Shown here piece after piece: positions 48,226 to 60,358 of a stretch of DNA of 64,000 nt. Under the pieces are notes generated by a model, which was not told the DNA's origin, ran no database searches, and saw only the letters and a list, made by a program, of their open reading frames with translations. The DNA comes from Roseiarcus sp963820775 (GTDB taxonomy: Bacteria; Pseudomonadota; Alphaproteobacteria; Rhizobiales; Beijerinckiaceae): assembly GCA_963820775.1 (NCBI GenBank), contig CAWGBF010000008.1, positions 248,001 through 312,000 on the forward strand, read 5' to 3'. The position numbers and the translations under genes are program-made. Each line of letters starts with the position of its first letter. The first letter of the stretch is position 1.

Positions 48226-50292
48226 TTAGGTCAACCCGATCCCGTGCCAGCTCGGGCCGGGATTGGCGACGGCGCCGCCGCCGATAATGTGGTTGTCGTT
48301 CATGTTCCAGATCGAGACTTGCCCACTACTGGCGTTCTGCAGCAGGATTTCGGAGCCGCCGCCGCCTGTTCCGAGGGCGTGCCAGCTCGGCCCGGGATTG
48401 GCGATGGGCCCACCCCCAATAATGTTGTTGCCGTCCATTTCCCAGACTGAGACTTGGCCACTGCTGGTGTTCTGCATCAGGATGTCGGAATGACTGTCGT
48501 CATTGAAATCGCCCGTGGCGATGGCGCGCCAACTTGGCCCGGGATTGGCGACGGGCCCACCCCCAATAATGTTGTTGCCGTCCATTTCCCAGACCGAGAC
48601 TTGGCCGCTGCTGGTATTCTGCATCAGGATGTCGGAATGACTGTCGTCATTGAAATCGCCCGTGCCGACGGCGCGCCAACTCGGCCCGGGATTGGCCACG
48701 GGGCCACCCCCAATAATATTGTTGCCGCTCATTTCCCAGATTGAGACTTGGCCACTGCTGGTATTCTGCATCAGGATGTCGGAATGACTGTCGTCATTGA
48801 AATCGCCCGTGCCGACGGCGCGCCAACTCGGCCCGGGATTGGCCACGGGGCCACCCCCAATAATGTTGTTGCCGTTCATTTCCCAGACCGAGACTTGGCC
48901 ACTGCTGGTATTCTGCATCAGGATGTCGGAATGACTGTCGTGATTGAAATCGCCTGTGCCGACGGCGTGCCAACTCGGCCCGGGATTGGCGACCGGCCCG
49001 CCGCCGATAATGCTGATGCCGTTCACTTCCCAGAGCGAGACTCGCCCATCGGTGTTCTGCAAGACGATTTCCGCCGGCGTTGGCGGATTCAGCGTGACCG
49101 CAGTCAGGTCAAATGGAGCCAACCCTGCGGCAGACGCCCCGGCTACCGCCAGCTGGTGTGTTCCGAGGGTCGTGCCGTCCGTCTCCCACAACTGGGCATG
49201 GCCGGCCGCGTCATGACCGCTGAATAGCACCTCGCTCCCGAAGACTTCGAAGTTGGACGGGTCTAATCCGCCCGCTCCCGTTCCCGCCAATAACTCGTGC
49301 GTGCCCTGAGCCGTCCCGTCGGTCTCCCACAATCCCTGTTTGCCGTCGGTGTCCCGACCGTTGAACAGCACTTCGCCGTTGAAGGCTGTCAGGAACAGAG
49401 GATTGAAGCCCGGGTCACCGGGAGCAGTCCCCGGGTCAGCGCCGACTATGCCGGTCAGCTCGCTCGTGGTCGTCCCATTGGTGACCCACAATCCGTGGTG
49501 ACCATTCGGGCCCGCCGCGTTGGCCCCACTCTCGCCGTTGAACAGCACCTCACCAGCGAGAACAGTCATCTCCTTGGGCTCGAGCCCAGAAGCAGTCGCC
49601 CCAGTGACCGGGATCTCGTGCGTGCCGCCGGCCGTGCCGTCGGTTTCCCACAAGCCAACAACGCCGCTCGTGTCGGCGCCGTTGAACAGCACCTCATTCC
49701 CAAAAACTGTCAGGTCGGACGGATTGAGTCCGAGGCTTGTCGTCACCCCCCCATCGGTCAGCTCGTGCGTGCCGTTGACGGTCCCGTCTGTCACCCACAA
49801 CCCGCGCAGAGATCCCGAAACTGCGCCATTGAACAGGACCTCACCCTTGAAGACCGTGAGGTCGGCCGGATCTAGCCCCCCCGACGCCGTGCCGGCGACG
49901 AGTTCGCTCGTTCCGCCCGACAGCCCGTTCGTCGTCCACAACCCGGCTTTTCCGGCCGAATCTTGGCCGTTGAGCAGCACGTGGCCCTCGAAAACAGTCA
50001 GGTTGTTGGGACTGAGTCCCGCAGAACTGGCGCCTCCGACGGTCAGTTCCTTCGTGCCGCCCGGTGTGCCATCCGTCACCCACAATCCGAACTGGCCGCT
50101 CGCGTTCTTACCCTCGAAGAGAATCTCGCCATTGAAGGCGATCAAGCTGCTGGGAGCGAGCCCTGAAGCATTTGCTCCCGTGCTGGGGACAATCTCAAAA
50201 GTCCCGCCGACCGTGCCGTCCGTTTCCCACAGACCGGACTTATCGCTTGAGTTAACGCCCTGAAAGAGAACAACATTCTGAACCATCAGCAT
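48226..50292 (-). CDS. mosaic repeat protein: ELWxxDGT repeats plus six 49-residue FG-GAP-like repeats
   Basis: 688 residues. The N-terminal ~395 residues hold about eight repeats of ~48 residues, each with GLWxTDGTxxGTxEL followed by FNGEVLFNGxD, the ELWxxDGT propeller pattern. From about residue 405 six copies of a 49-residue unit follow (ILMQNTSSGQVSVWEM, NNIIGGGPVANPGPSW, GDFNDDSHSD). At DNA level units are spaced exactly 147 bp (for example 48481, 48628, 48775, 48922) and are almost identical, so they expanded recently or are homogenised. No signal peptide or PEP-CTERM is visible, so any export would need another route. DxNxDxxxD-like loops suggest calcium binding. Function unknown. Confidence 0.85.
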   Translation of the reverse strand: MLMVQNVVLFQGVNSSDKSGLWETDGTVGGTFEIVPSTGANASGLAPSSLIAFNGEILFEGKNASGQFGLWVTDGTPGGTKELTVGGASSAGLSPNNLTVFEGHVLLNGQDSAGKAGLWTTNGLSGGTSELVAGTASGGLDPADLTVFKGEVLFNGAVSGSLRGLWVTDGTVNGTHELTDGGVTTSLGLNPSDLTVFGNEVLFNGADTSGVVGLWETDGTAGGTHEIPVTGATASGLEPKEMTVLAGEVLFNGESGANAAGPNGHHGLWVTNGTTTSELTGIVGADPGTAPGDPGFNPLFLTAFNGEVLFNGRDTDGKQGLWETDGTAQGTHELLAGTGAGGLDPSNFEVFGSEVLFSGHDAAGHAQLWETDGTTLGTHQLAVAGASAAGLAPFDLTAVTLNPPTPAEIVLQNTDGRVSLWEVNGISIIGGGPVANPGPSWHAVGTGDFNHDSHSDILMQNTSSGQVSVWEMNGNNIIGGGPVANPGPSWRAVGTGDFNDDSHSDILMQNTSSGQVSIWEMSGNNIIGGGPVANPGPSWRAVGTGDFNDDSHSDILMQNTSSGQVSVWEMDGNNIIGGGPVANPGPSWRAIATGDFNDDSHSDILMQNTSSGQVSVWEMDGNNIIGGGPIANPGPSWHALGTGGGGSEILLQNASSGQVSIWNMNDNHIIGGGAVANPGPSWHGIGLT

Positions 50293-50519
50293 TCCCGTCC
50301 GTGAGATTCCTCGCCTTGACCAAGATCGGCGGCCCGTTTCGGCCGGCGCTTTTTACACAGAATGATTGCGAAGTAAACCGCCCAAGAACCGCGGGCTCTA
50401 GGATGGGCGCGCTCTTCTCGATGACTCTATCCAGAAGAAGGCCTCAATTAGCCGAGCCGCCCGATTGGGCAAAACGCCAAGGACCTGAAGCGCCTCAAGT
50501 GGACCTCGCCGGGCAACAG

Positions 50520-50545
50520 AAAGGCGGCCCCAGAGGGCGTCCTTT
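50520..50545 (-). terminator. intrinsic terminator after the second PEP-CTERM gene
   Basis: AAAGGCGGCCCC-AGA-GGGCGTCCTTT: an imperfect 11 bp stem with two mismatches and short A and T tracts, 30 bp beyond the stop of the minus-strand gene at 50575. Similar to the terminator at 46741-46767. The rest of 50293-50574 holds no gene I can support. Confidence 0.7.
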
Positions 50546-50574
50546 CGCAGTTCCTGGAATGAAAGCGTAAAGGC

Positions 50575-51252
50575 CTACGCGGAAAGCATCGCGATCTTCG
50601 TCTTGCCTCGGCGGGACACGGCGTAGCCGAGGGCGCCGAAGCCGAGCGCCATCATCACCCAGGTCGAGGGTTCGGGAATGGAAGGGGTGACGATTCCCGA
50701 CTCATTGGTGAACGTCACGGTTGGAAACGTCGCTCCGAGGTCTTGGCTGGCGCGCATCACGATTAAGGCCGGCGAATCCGGGAAGTGGCCGTCCTTGTCG
50801 CTCAATGTTCCCGAGAGGGTGACAGCGATTTCATCGGATGGCCCCCGATCGATCGCGTCCACGGTGGTCAGCGTTTCGGTGAAAATGTCCGCGCCTGGCG
50901 CGGGCGTCATCGGCCACGACAGGATGACCTTGGCGCCAAGGGGCTTGTCCACCGTCGGCCCAGACCCACTCCCATACAGGATCTGCTTGCTCACCGGGGA
51001 GGTTTCAGCGGAAAGGATGATCGCCTCACCGGCACTCAGCCCGGAAGCGTCGCCTGGGTTAACCTCCATGACCAGAAAGAACGCGCCATCGAGATCGAGT
51101 AAAGTCGACACGTCTAAGGACGCACCGTCATGAGTGATGCTCCCATCAAAGGCGCCGAAGCTGAAAGTGACCATGGCCGCTTGCGCAGCGGAACTCGCGC
51201 CAACCATCGCAATCAGCGCGGCGCCGAGCGCTGCGACTACCGGGCTTTTCAT
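50575..51252 (-). CDS. PEP-CTERM exported protein, paralogue of 46794-47423
   Basis: 225 residues. Signal peptide MKSPVVAALGAALIAMVGAS...AQA and C-terminal IPEPSTWVMMALGFGALGYAVSRR. YGSGSGPTVDK, ETLTTVDAIDRGPSDEIAV and the strand order match the other PEP-CTERM gene, so the two are paralogues. They flank the mosaic repeat protein on the same strand. Function unknown; likely surface or matrix. Confidence 0.85.
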   Translation of the reverse strand: MKSPVVAALGAALIAMVGASSAAQAAMVTFSFGAFDGSITHDGASLDVSTLLDLDGAFFLVMEVNPGDASGLSAGEAIILSAETSPVSKQILYGSGSGPTVDKPLGAKVILSWPMTPAPGADIFTETLTTVDAIDRGPSDEIAVTLSGTLSDKDGHFPDSPALIVMRASQDLGATFPTVTFTNESGIVTPSIPEPSTWVMMALGFGALGYAVSRRGKTKIAMLSA

Positions 51253-51422
51253 GTCTGAGTCCCCCTAGGACTGCTTTGATGCGACGCACCATCGCAATTA
51301 TGACATGTCCAGCGCGGTTGTAAACGCTTTTTGCGGCGCAACAACGCACAAAAAAAGGTCACTAGAATCCGGTTCGCGATGACGGAAGAAAGCGGCGATC
51401 AAGAACGCTCGATCGCCATCGC

Positions 51423-53469
<2,047 letters not shown>

Positions 53470-53638
53470 TGCGGCGTCTCCGTCATCCCGCGGCCAAGGG
53501 CGCCGGGCGTCCAATACTAGACCGTCTCATCGGAAGGAGCGGTCGAATCAAGCTTACTCAAGGCCGAGCTAAGGCTTTGCTCTTTGCGGCGCCCCCAAGA
53601 AACACCCCATTCCGATCTCTCGCGCCGGGCCGTTCGGG

Positions 53639-55554
53639 TCAGATCGCGGACGATATGCGTCCGGACCCGTCGCCAAAACCGTCGATGGCTGCCTCCCCAT
53701 CCGCAAGGTCAGCCAAATTCGCTTTGATATCAAGCAGTCGGGCAAGATTAAGCTCGTTCGGCTCCGTTGCGAGCGACCGCTCCGCGAGCTTCAGGTCCCT
53801 ATGTAACGCGCCTGCCCGACGATGCAAGGCCAAGCTTTGCCTTAAGACCAGATCGGCGTCCGAAGGCGCGGCCTCCGGCCGCATGCACCACCAATTCGGC
53901 ATCTTTGCGGCCAGCGCCAGAATGCGCTCGCAATCCTGGCCGCGCCCCGCGCCGCTCAGCCATTCGGCGAGCGTTGCGGACGAGGCGAGGGCCTCGGCCG
54001 GGGCGGCGAGCAGCGCATCGCGCAACGCGTTCACGCCAGCGCCGACAAATTCGGTCGCCGCCAGCTCCTCGACATGGCTCTCGATTAGCGCCGGGTGCCC
54101 GAGCGCGATCGAGAGGATCATGATCTCGCGCGCCGGCAGGCGGGCTTTGCGTCCGAGCTTGCTTTGCGGCGCCAAGGGCGCTTCGGCGACGCCGACCCGG
54201 GGCTTAAGCGGGGGGAACGGGCCGCCGCGCCGCCAGGGGAAGCGGGGCCGGGCGTCCGCATCGCCGCGCGCCCGTCCCTGGCGCTCTTCGCCGAAGAAGG
54301 CCGAAAGGCGCCGCTTCATATCCGCCGCGTAGTGGCGGCGCAGCGGTTCGTCGGCGATTCTTCCGACCGCCTCGCCGAGGCGGCGCTCGAGCGCGGCGCG
54401 CTGCTCGGGCGTGTCGAAGCTCCGCCCGTCGGTTTCGCGCATGAACAGCATGTCGGCGAGCGGCCGCGCGTCCTTGAGATGTTCAGCCATCGCCGCGGGG
54501 CCCATGAGGCGGATCAGATCGTCCGGATCCTGCCCCTCGGGCAGAAGCGCGAAGCGCAGGCTCTTGCCCGCGCCGATCAGGGGCAGCGCGGTCTCGATGG
54601 CGCGGAACGCCGCGCGGCGCCCCGCGCCGTCGCCGTCGAAGCACAGGATCGGCTCGCTCGCCATCGCCCACAACAACGCGCACTGATCGGGGGTGAGCGC
54701 GGTGCCGAGCGGCGCGACGACGTGGGGGAAGCCGGCCTCGCTCACCGCGATCGCGTCGATATAGCCCTCGACCACGATGATCGCGCCCGAATCATGCGCG
54801 CTTTTACGAGCGCGGTGATGATTGAACAGCAGCGCGCCCTTGTGGAAAAGCGCCGTCTCCGGCGAATTGAGGTACTTCGCCTTGGCGCCCACCTCCATCG
54901 CTCGCCCGCCGAAGGCGATCACCCGCCCCGAGCGGTCGTGGATGGGGAACATCACCCGGTCGCGGAACCGGTCGTAAGGAACGGCGATGTCTTCCCCGTG
55001 GACGAGCAGGCCCGCTTCGACCATCGCCTCGACGCCCGCGCCTTGTGCGGCGAGCGCATCGCGCAGCGCGAAGCGCTCCGGCGAAGCGTAGCCGAGCCCA
55101 AAGCGCTGCTGCACCGGCGGCCCAAGGCCGCGATCGGCGAGGTAGCCGCGCGCTTGGCACCGACCGGCTGCTGGAGGGTTGCTTCGAACAGGCGCGCCGC
55201 CATCGCCATGACGTCGATCAGGCTCGCACGCTTCTTGTCTTGAACAGCCTCAGCGGGGCTGAGACGCGGCATCGACAGGCCGGCCATGCCGGCGAGCCGC
55301 TCGACCGCCTCCGGGAAGGTGAGCCCCTCGGTCTCCATCAGAAAAGCGAAGGCGTCGCCGTGCTTGCCGGAGGAGAAGTCGTGGAAGAAGCCCTTCTGGT
55401 CGTTGACGAAGAACGACGGCGTCTTCTCGGCGCTGAAGGGCGAGAGGCCCCGCCACTCGCGCCCTTCCTTGCGCAATTTGACGCGCGTCCCCGCCACCTC
55501 CGACACCGGCAGGCGGGCGCGAATCTCGTCGAGAAATTCGGGCGGGAATTTCAT
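53639..55554 (-). CDS. dnaG: DNA primase DnaG (one frameshift in this sequence)
   Basis: The N-terminal frame MKFPPEFLDEIRARLPVSEV to LQQPVGAK joins, after restoring one base near 55153, to RGYLADRGLGPPVQQRFGLG and the rest, 638 residues. The TOPRIM domain has VVEGYIDAIAVSEAG and LCFDGDGAGRRA with the metal-binding acids. The N-terminal ribbon reads GLSPFSAEKTPSF...FHDFSSGKHGD: the CHC2 zinc ligands (Cys, His, Cys, Cys) are replaced, mostly by Ser. I recall the same in part of the Hyphomicrobiales. DnaG primes replication forks and is essential, so the break is probably a sequence error. Confidence 0.95.
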
Positions 55555-55672
55555 GGGGAGCCAGATTGGCCTGCGTTATGGCTTTGGCAAGGCTGGGCGT
55601 GCGTTGTCCCCCGGCTTTTGGGGGCCGAGCGCTGCGCGCCCTTGTGGGACGCGCTGCCGGCGCCCCCGCCGC

Positions 55673-56707
55673 CTACCCCTTCGTCGGCGCGGCCGAGTCC
55701 AGAAGCTTGGCCGATTTGAGGTCCGACCACAGGCCGGCCGGGATCTCGACCGACGCGTCGTGGACGTTCGCCTTGACTTCCTCCGGCTTCACCGCTCCCA
55801 GCACGACCGACACGACGGCGGGATGGCCAAAGGCGAATTGGATCGCCGCCTGGCGCAAGGTGACCTTGTGCTTGGCGCAGATCGCCTCGATCGCCTTCAC
55901 CTTGTCGACGACCGCCTTCGGAGCGGCCGTATAGTCGAATTTGGCGCCCGGACCCGATCCGGTCGCCAGAATGCCGGAATTGAACACGCCGGCGAGCATC
56001 ACGCCCATGTTCTTCTCGAGCGCGAGCGGCAGGAATTCCGCAAGGCCCGTCTGGTCGATCAGCGTATAGCGCCCGGCCATCATCGCGACGTCGAAATCGC
56101 CGGCCTTGGCGAATTTGACGCAAGTGTCGGCTTCGTTGATGCCAAAGCCGATGGCCTTGATGGCCTTTTCGTTGCGCAGCTTGTCGAGCGCGCGATAGGC
56201 GCCCTCCATCGCTTCCTTGAAGCGCCCAAACGCCTCTTCCTTGCCATGCGTCCAGACATCGCAATCGTGAATGAGAACGATGTCGATCCGGTCGAGCCCC
56301 ATGCGAAGCAACGAGTGCTCGATCGAGCGCATCGCGCCGTCATAGGAATAATCAAAGCGCGGGGCGTGCGGATGTCCGCCGGCGAATCCGGGCGACACCA
56401 CGTCGCTGCGGGGCTTCGGCGGCTTGGTGAACGGATCCATGATGCGGCCGATCTTGGTCGACACCAGGATCTCGTCGCGCTTCGCCCGCCTGAGCCCTGC
56501 GCCCATCCGCGCTTCCGCGAGCCCGTTGCCGTAGTGAGGCGAGGAGTTGAACACTCTTACGCCGCTCGCGAGCGCCTGCTCGATCGTGGCGATCGACGTT
56601 TTTTCGTCGAGCAGCTCATAGAAGTCGCCAAGCGGGCCGGTCCCCTCGCCGACGACGGAGAAGGTGAGCCCCTCGCCGTTCCGAGCCTTGATGCGTCGCG
56701 TTTCCAT
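55673..56707 (-). CDS. aldo/keto reductase
   Basis: 344 residues from METRRIKARNGEGL. The AKR barrel has the catalytic Tyr in NSSPHYGNG, Lys in VSTKIGRI and His in VLIHDCDVW. The tetrad Asp, usually in a FD(T/S) motif 5 residues before the Tyr, is Asn here (VFNSSPHY). Closest in pattern to D-threo-aldose 1-dehydrogenase/pyridoxal 4-dehydrogenase-type members. It reduces or oxidises a sugar or aldehyde with NAD(P)(H); substrate unknown. It stands alone between dnaG and an intergenic repeat. Confidence 0.85.
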   Translation of the reverse strand: METRRIKARNGEGLTFSVVGEGTGPLGDFYELLDEKTSIATIEQALASGVRVFNSSPHYGNGLAEARMGAGLRRAKRDEILVSTKIGRIMDPFTKPPKPRSDVVSPGFAGGHPHAPRFDYSYDGAMRSIEHSLLRMGLDRIDIVLIHDCDVWTHGKEEAFGRFKEAMEGAYRALDKLRNEKAIKAIGFGINEADTCVKFAKAGDFDVAMMAGRYTLIDQTGLAEFLPLALEKNMGVMLAGVFNSGILATGSGPGAKFDYTAAPKAVVDKVKAIEAICAKHKVTLRQAAIQFAFGHPAVVSVVLGAVKPEEVKANVHDASVEIPAGLWSDLKSAKLLDSAAPTKG

Positions 56708-56856
56708 GTTTCCTCCAAAGCGTCTGACGGGGCGTCGCCGCCTCAGGTTAGCGGCATTCGGCCGGGTTAGTAGCCAACCGGCGGCCCAATAGGCAAGCGA
56801 ATGAGGAAAGTTGGCCGGCGCCGTCGGCTCGCCGTCAATTGCAACCCGGCCCTGGA

Positions 56857-56952
56857 CGTCATCGCGAGCGCACGCGAAGCGATCCAGGGCTGAAGGGCTG
56901 CGGCGGCGGCCCTGGATCGCCGCGTCGCGCTGCCGCGCTTCTCGCGATGACG
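56857..56952. repeat. ~90 bp palindromic intergenic repeat, copy 3
   Basis: CGTCATCGCGAGCG...GAAGCGATCCAGGG on the left and CCCTGGATCGCCGCGTCGC...CTCGCGATGACG on the right. The substitutions relative to copies 1 and 2 are largely paired, so the hairpin is kept. Confidence 0.85.
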
Positions 56953-57474
56953 GCGAAAGGCGCTTGGGCAGCTCATCGCGGCCACCTATCACATGCGCAT
57001 GGCTGCTTCGCGCTAATTTCGGTCTTGCCATGTTGATATGGGAAGCGGATGTTAACTTTTATTTCGAGTGGGCCGTTTCGCGGGCGCGAGGCGACGGGGA
57101 GCGAGGCCGTTCGTCATCATCGCCAGTGCCCGGCCATTCCTCTCCAGGAATGAAGCCAACAGCTTAAATCAACCTCGGGCTTCCTTCGCGTTCGCGGTTC
57201 TTCAAGGCTTGCTGCCCCGCAACTTGCCGGAAAACGGCACGCGACGCTGCAATGCGGAGCGGATCAGCGATTATCTCGAATTGCCCTGCGACCGTGTGGT
57301 CGAGATCGGCCGCGAGATCGAGATTTAAAGAGCGCTCGGGCGCGCGTCCTAGTTCTGTCAAGAATTGAGCTTATCGAGGCGATGGCGCGAAAACTCTGAA
57401 TTGCGTGCGCCAAGTCAAAGAACACAGTTTCGAGAGACGCGATGTAGTGGAGGTTGACGTCAGGGGAGCGGGCG
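56953..57474. other. intergenic stretch, no gene supported
   Basis: A short plus-strand open frame (57068-57328, 86 codons) ends in a plausible-looking CDRVVEIGREIEI but has no recognised family, ribosome site or conservation evidence. The right end should hold the promoter of the glycine-rich PEP-CTERM gene. Confidence 0.45.
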
Positions 57475-60322
57475 ATGTCCGGATATTTTAGCCGATTGCT
57501 GACGAATACGGCTTTGCCGCTGGCGCTAATGACGGCAAGCCCCGTCGGGCTTCACGCGGAGGTGGTCACCATCCCAGGCGCGCCCGGCGCCAACGGCGCA
57601 AGCAGCGTCACCGGAAATGGAGAAAATGGTGGGCCGGGCGGCGACGCGTTGGCGATCGCCAATTCGCCGGCGGATTCGTCGAATACGGCCAACGCCATCG
57701 GCGGCGGCGGCGGGGCGGGCGGCGCCGGCGCTGAGGGATTTAGCGGTGGGAACGGCGGCAAAGGCGGCGACGCAAGCGCGATCGCAACGACGACCAAGGG
57801 CGATGCGTCGGGCGCCGGTTCCGCGACGGCGCTCGCCCAAGGCGGCGCTGGCGGCGCAAGCGGCTTCTGCTGCAGCGACGCTGGGAATGGCGGGGCTGGC
57901 GGGCACGCCTCAGCGGATGCGAACGTGAGCGGCGTGAGTCAGGCGACCGTTTCGGCCACCGCCGTCGGCGGAGCAGGCGGCGGTGGGGCTCCCGGCTTCC
58001 CCGACTTCAATGGGAATGGCGGGATCGGGGGGGCGGCTGCCGTGTCTGGTGCGAGCGGGACGGCCAGCGGCGCCGTGACGGTCTCGGCGAGCGCGACTGG
58101 CGGCGCGGGGGGCGGAGACCCTTCGGGCGGAACCACTGGAAACGGCGGCGCCGCCAGTTTCTCGAACGGCGGCGCAGGGCCTGTGGTCGCCGGCTATTCG
58201 ACCTCGGGCGGCGCGGTTACCGTCACGGCGACCGCGACCGGCGGCGCAGGGGGCACAGCAAGCCCTGGCGGCGAGTTTGGAGGAGGAAACGGAGCGAGCG
58301 TTACTCTGGTGACCAATGGGGGGCCGGCCAGCGTGGTCGGCGGGGCGACCACCGGGGTGCTGAATTTGACGCAATCGGCGATTGGCGGCGCCGGCGGCTC
58401 TACTGACACGGCGGGCGGGTCGGCCGGCGCCGCCTCCAGCACGCTGAGCGGCGAGAACCCATCGTCGTCGATCGCCTATAGCCTGACCGCCAACGCGACC
58501 GGCGGGGCGGGCGGCGCGGGGTCCGGAGGCGCCATTGGGCCAGCTCCTGGGGGCGACGCGATCGCGTCAACAAACGCAACCAGCGCGGTCGCCAAGGGCA
58601 GCGTGAGCGCTTCCGCCGCTGCCGCCGGCGGCGGCGGGGGTTTGGGAGGCCGCAACACGTTTGGAGAGCGAGGCGGAAACGGGATCGCGTCGTCGACCGC
58701 GATCGAGAACGGCCTTGGCGGCGTGGCGAATTCGACAGCGAGCGCCGCTGGCGGCCTGGGCGGGGCCAGCGCCGGCGACTTCGGTGGCGACGGAGGCAGC
58801 GCGACCGCAAACGCGATGGGAAAGGCGACGAACCGCGGCTTGGCCAGCGCATCGGCGAACGCCACGGGCGGCGATGGAAACGTGTCGGACGAGGGCAACG
58901 GCGGCAACGGCGGAGCGGCAAGCGCGTCGGCGGACGCCGTCTCCTCAATCGGCAGCTCAGCGAATGCGACGGCGATCGGCGGAGGCGCGGCGGAAGGTGA
59001 GTTCGGCAGGTTCCAAAGCGGGGGTTCCGCTACTGCGTTCGCCCGTTCGTTGACATCAGCGAGCGGCCCCTCAATTGCGGTAGCGAAAGCCACGGGCGGC
59101 GACTTAGCGCGAACCGTGGGGTCCGGCGGCCCAGGCGGTGAGGGAACAGCGACGGCCGATTCGACTGCGAATTCCGGCCCGTCGACTGCGACCGCGACCG
59201 CGAGCGGAGGCAACGGAGGCGGCGCCGGGAGTTTTTTGAACCCCGTCGCGGGGGGCAATGGAGGCGATGCGACCGCGACTGCCGAATTCGACCGCGGGCA
59301 GGGGCGGCGCTGCGACTACAACGGCGACCGCGACTGGCGGAACTGGCGGAGTCGGCAACTGCTCGCTCTTCTGCACCGCCCCTGGCAATGGAGGCGACGC
59401 AATGGCGACCGCCAATTCGACCACGCGCGGGGACGGTGCGGCCTCCGCCACGGCGACGGCGACCGGCGGCGCAGCCGGCAGGTCATTTATCGGCTCCGGA
59501 ACGGAAGGCGCCGCGAACGCAAGCTCGACCGCTACGACCGATCATGGCGCGATCGCGCAGGCGCAGTCGACCGCGGTCGGCTCGAGCGGCCAGGCCCAGT
59601 CGACAGCCGGGACGAGCTTCACCAACGTCAAGGTTCAGTCGACGGCGACCGCTCCAACCGGCAGCACGGCGACGACAAACGCGGTCGCTCAAGCCGGCGG
59701 GTCCGGTCAGGCTTTCAGCAATCCCGGTCAAACCGCCTACGCCTTCGCCGTCGGAGATCCAGACAAAGCTTACGTGACGTCGCTCATCGGGAGCGCGGGC
59801 GCTATCGCCGACGCGCTGCTGGGGCCGCGCGACGCGGTGTTCGGGACCGCCATCCTGGGGGCGAACTACGCGCCTGACGGTGGCGGCGAGAGCCATACCT
59901 ACAGCGCAACTTCGACGTTCGATTTCGGCTATGGCGGCGACGTGAAGCTCGGGCTGATCGATAATCAAGAGACCGAGTTTACCGGCGGGCTGGGCTTCGA
60001 GTCGATCGAGTTCTACGTCATCGCCGACGGCGTCAAAATTCTCGATCAGACCTTTGCAACTTTGGCGCTCGCTGACAGCTTTTTCCAGGATCACGTCATC
60101 GATCTTGGCTCATCGCTTGGGCCCAGCGTTGCATTAACGTTCGGCTACAATCTCGTCGCTGACGGAAGCGGCGGCTATGGCGTCGACTTGGCCGTCGGCG
60201 GGGCGGTTCCCGAGCCCTCGACCTGGGCGATGATGGCGATCGGCTTCGCCGGCCTCAGCTATGCCGGCTATCGCCGGGCGAGAGCCACGCGCCGCGTAAA
60301 CAGGCTGCAACAGGCTGCCTGA
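57475..60322 (+). CDS. very glycine-rich PEP-CTERM exported protein (one frameshift in this sequence)
   Basis: About 948 residues after removing one base at 59284, where ATATAE-F becomes ATANSTAGRGGA. The ATG at 57475 has AGGGGAG upstream. A signal peptide (LLTNTALPLALMTASPVGLHA) is followed by ~650 residues of Gly/Ala/Ser/Thr/Asn repeats alternating GGxGGxGG runs with hydrophobic-polar ATATAxA strands about every 20-30 residues. Then comes a folded domain (about 740-910: VGDPDKAYVTSLIGSAGA, GYGGDVKLGLID) and the C-terminal VPEPSTWAMMAIGFAGLSYAGYRR. Export and exosortase processing are inferred. The repeat region suggests a stacked beta or polyglycine fibre; adhesion, matrix or surface roles are possible. 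Confidence 0.85.
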
Positions 60323-60358
60323 TTTTTTTCGACAATTTCTGTCGATAGCGAATGAACT

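Noticed and set aside
48226..49080. CRISPR-like array (regular 147 bp period)
   Set aside because: The units are contiguous, in frame and code for a 49-residue protein repeat; there are no spacers.
57068..57328. 86-codon open frame before the glycine-rich PEP-CTERM gene
   Set aside because: No family, no Shine-Dalgarno, and a low-complexity start; not enough to call a gene.
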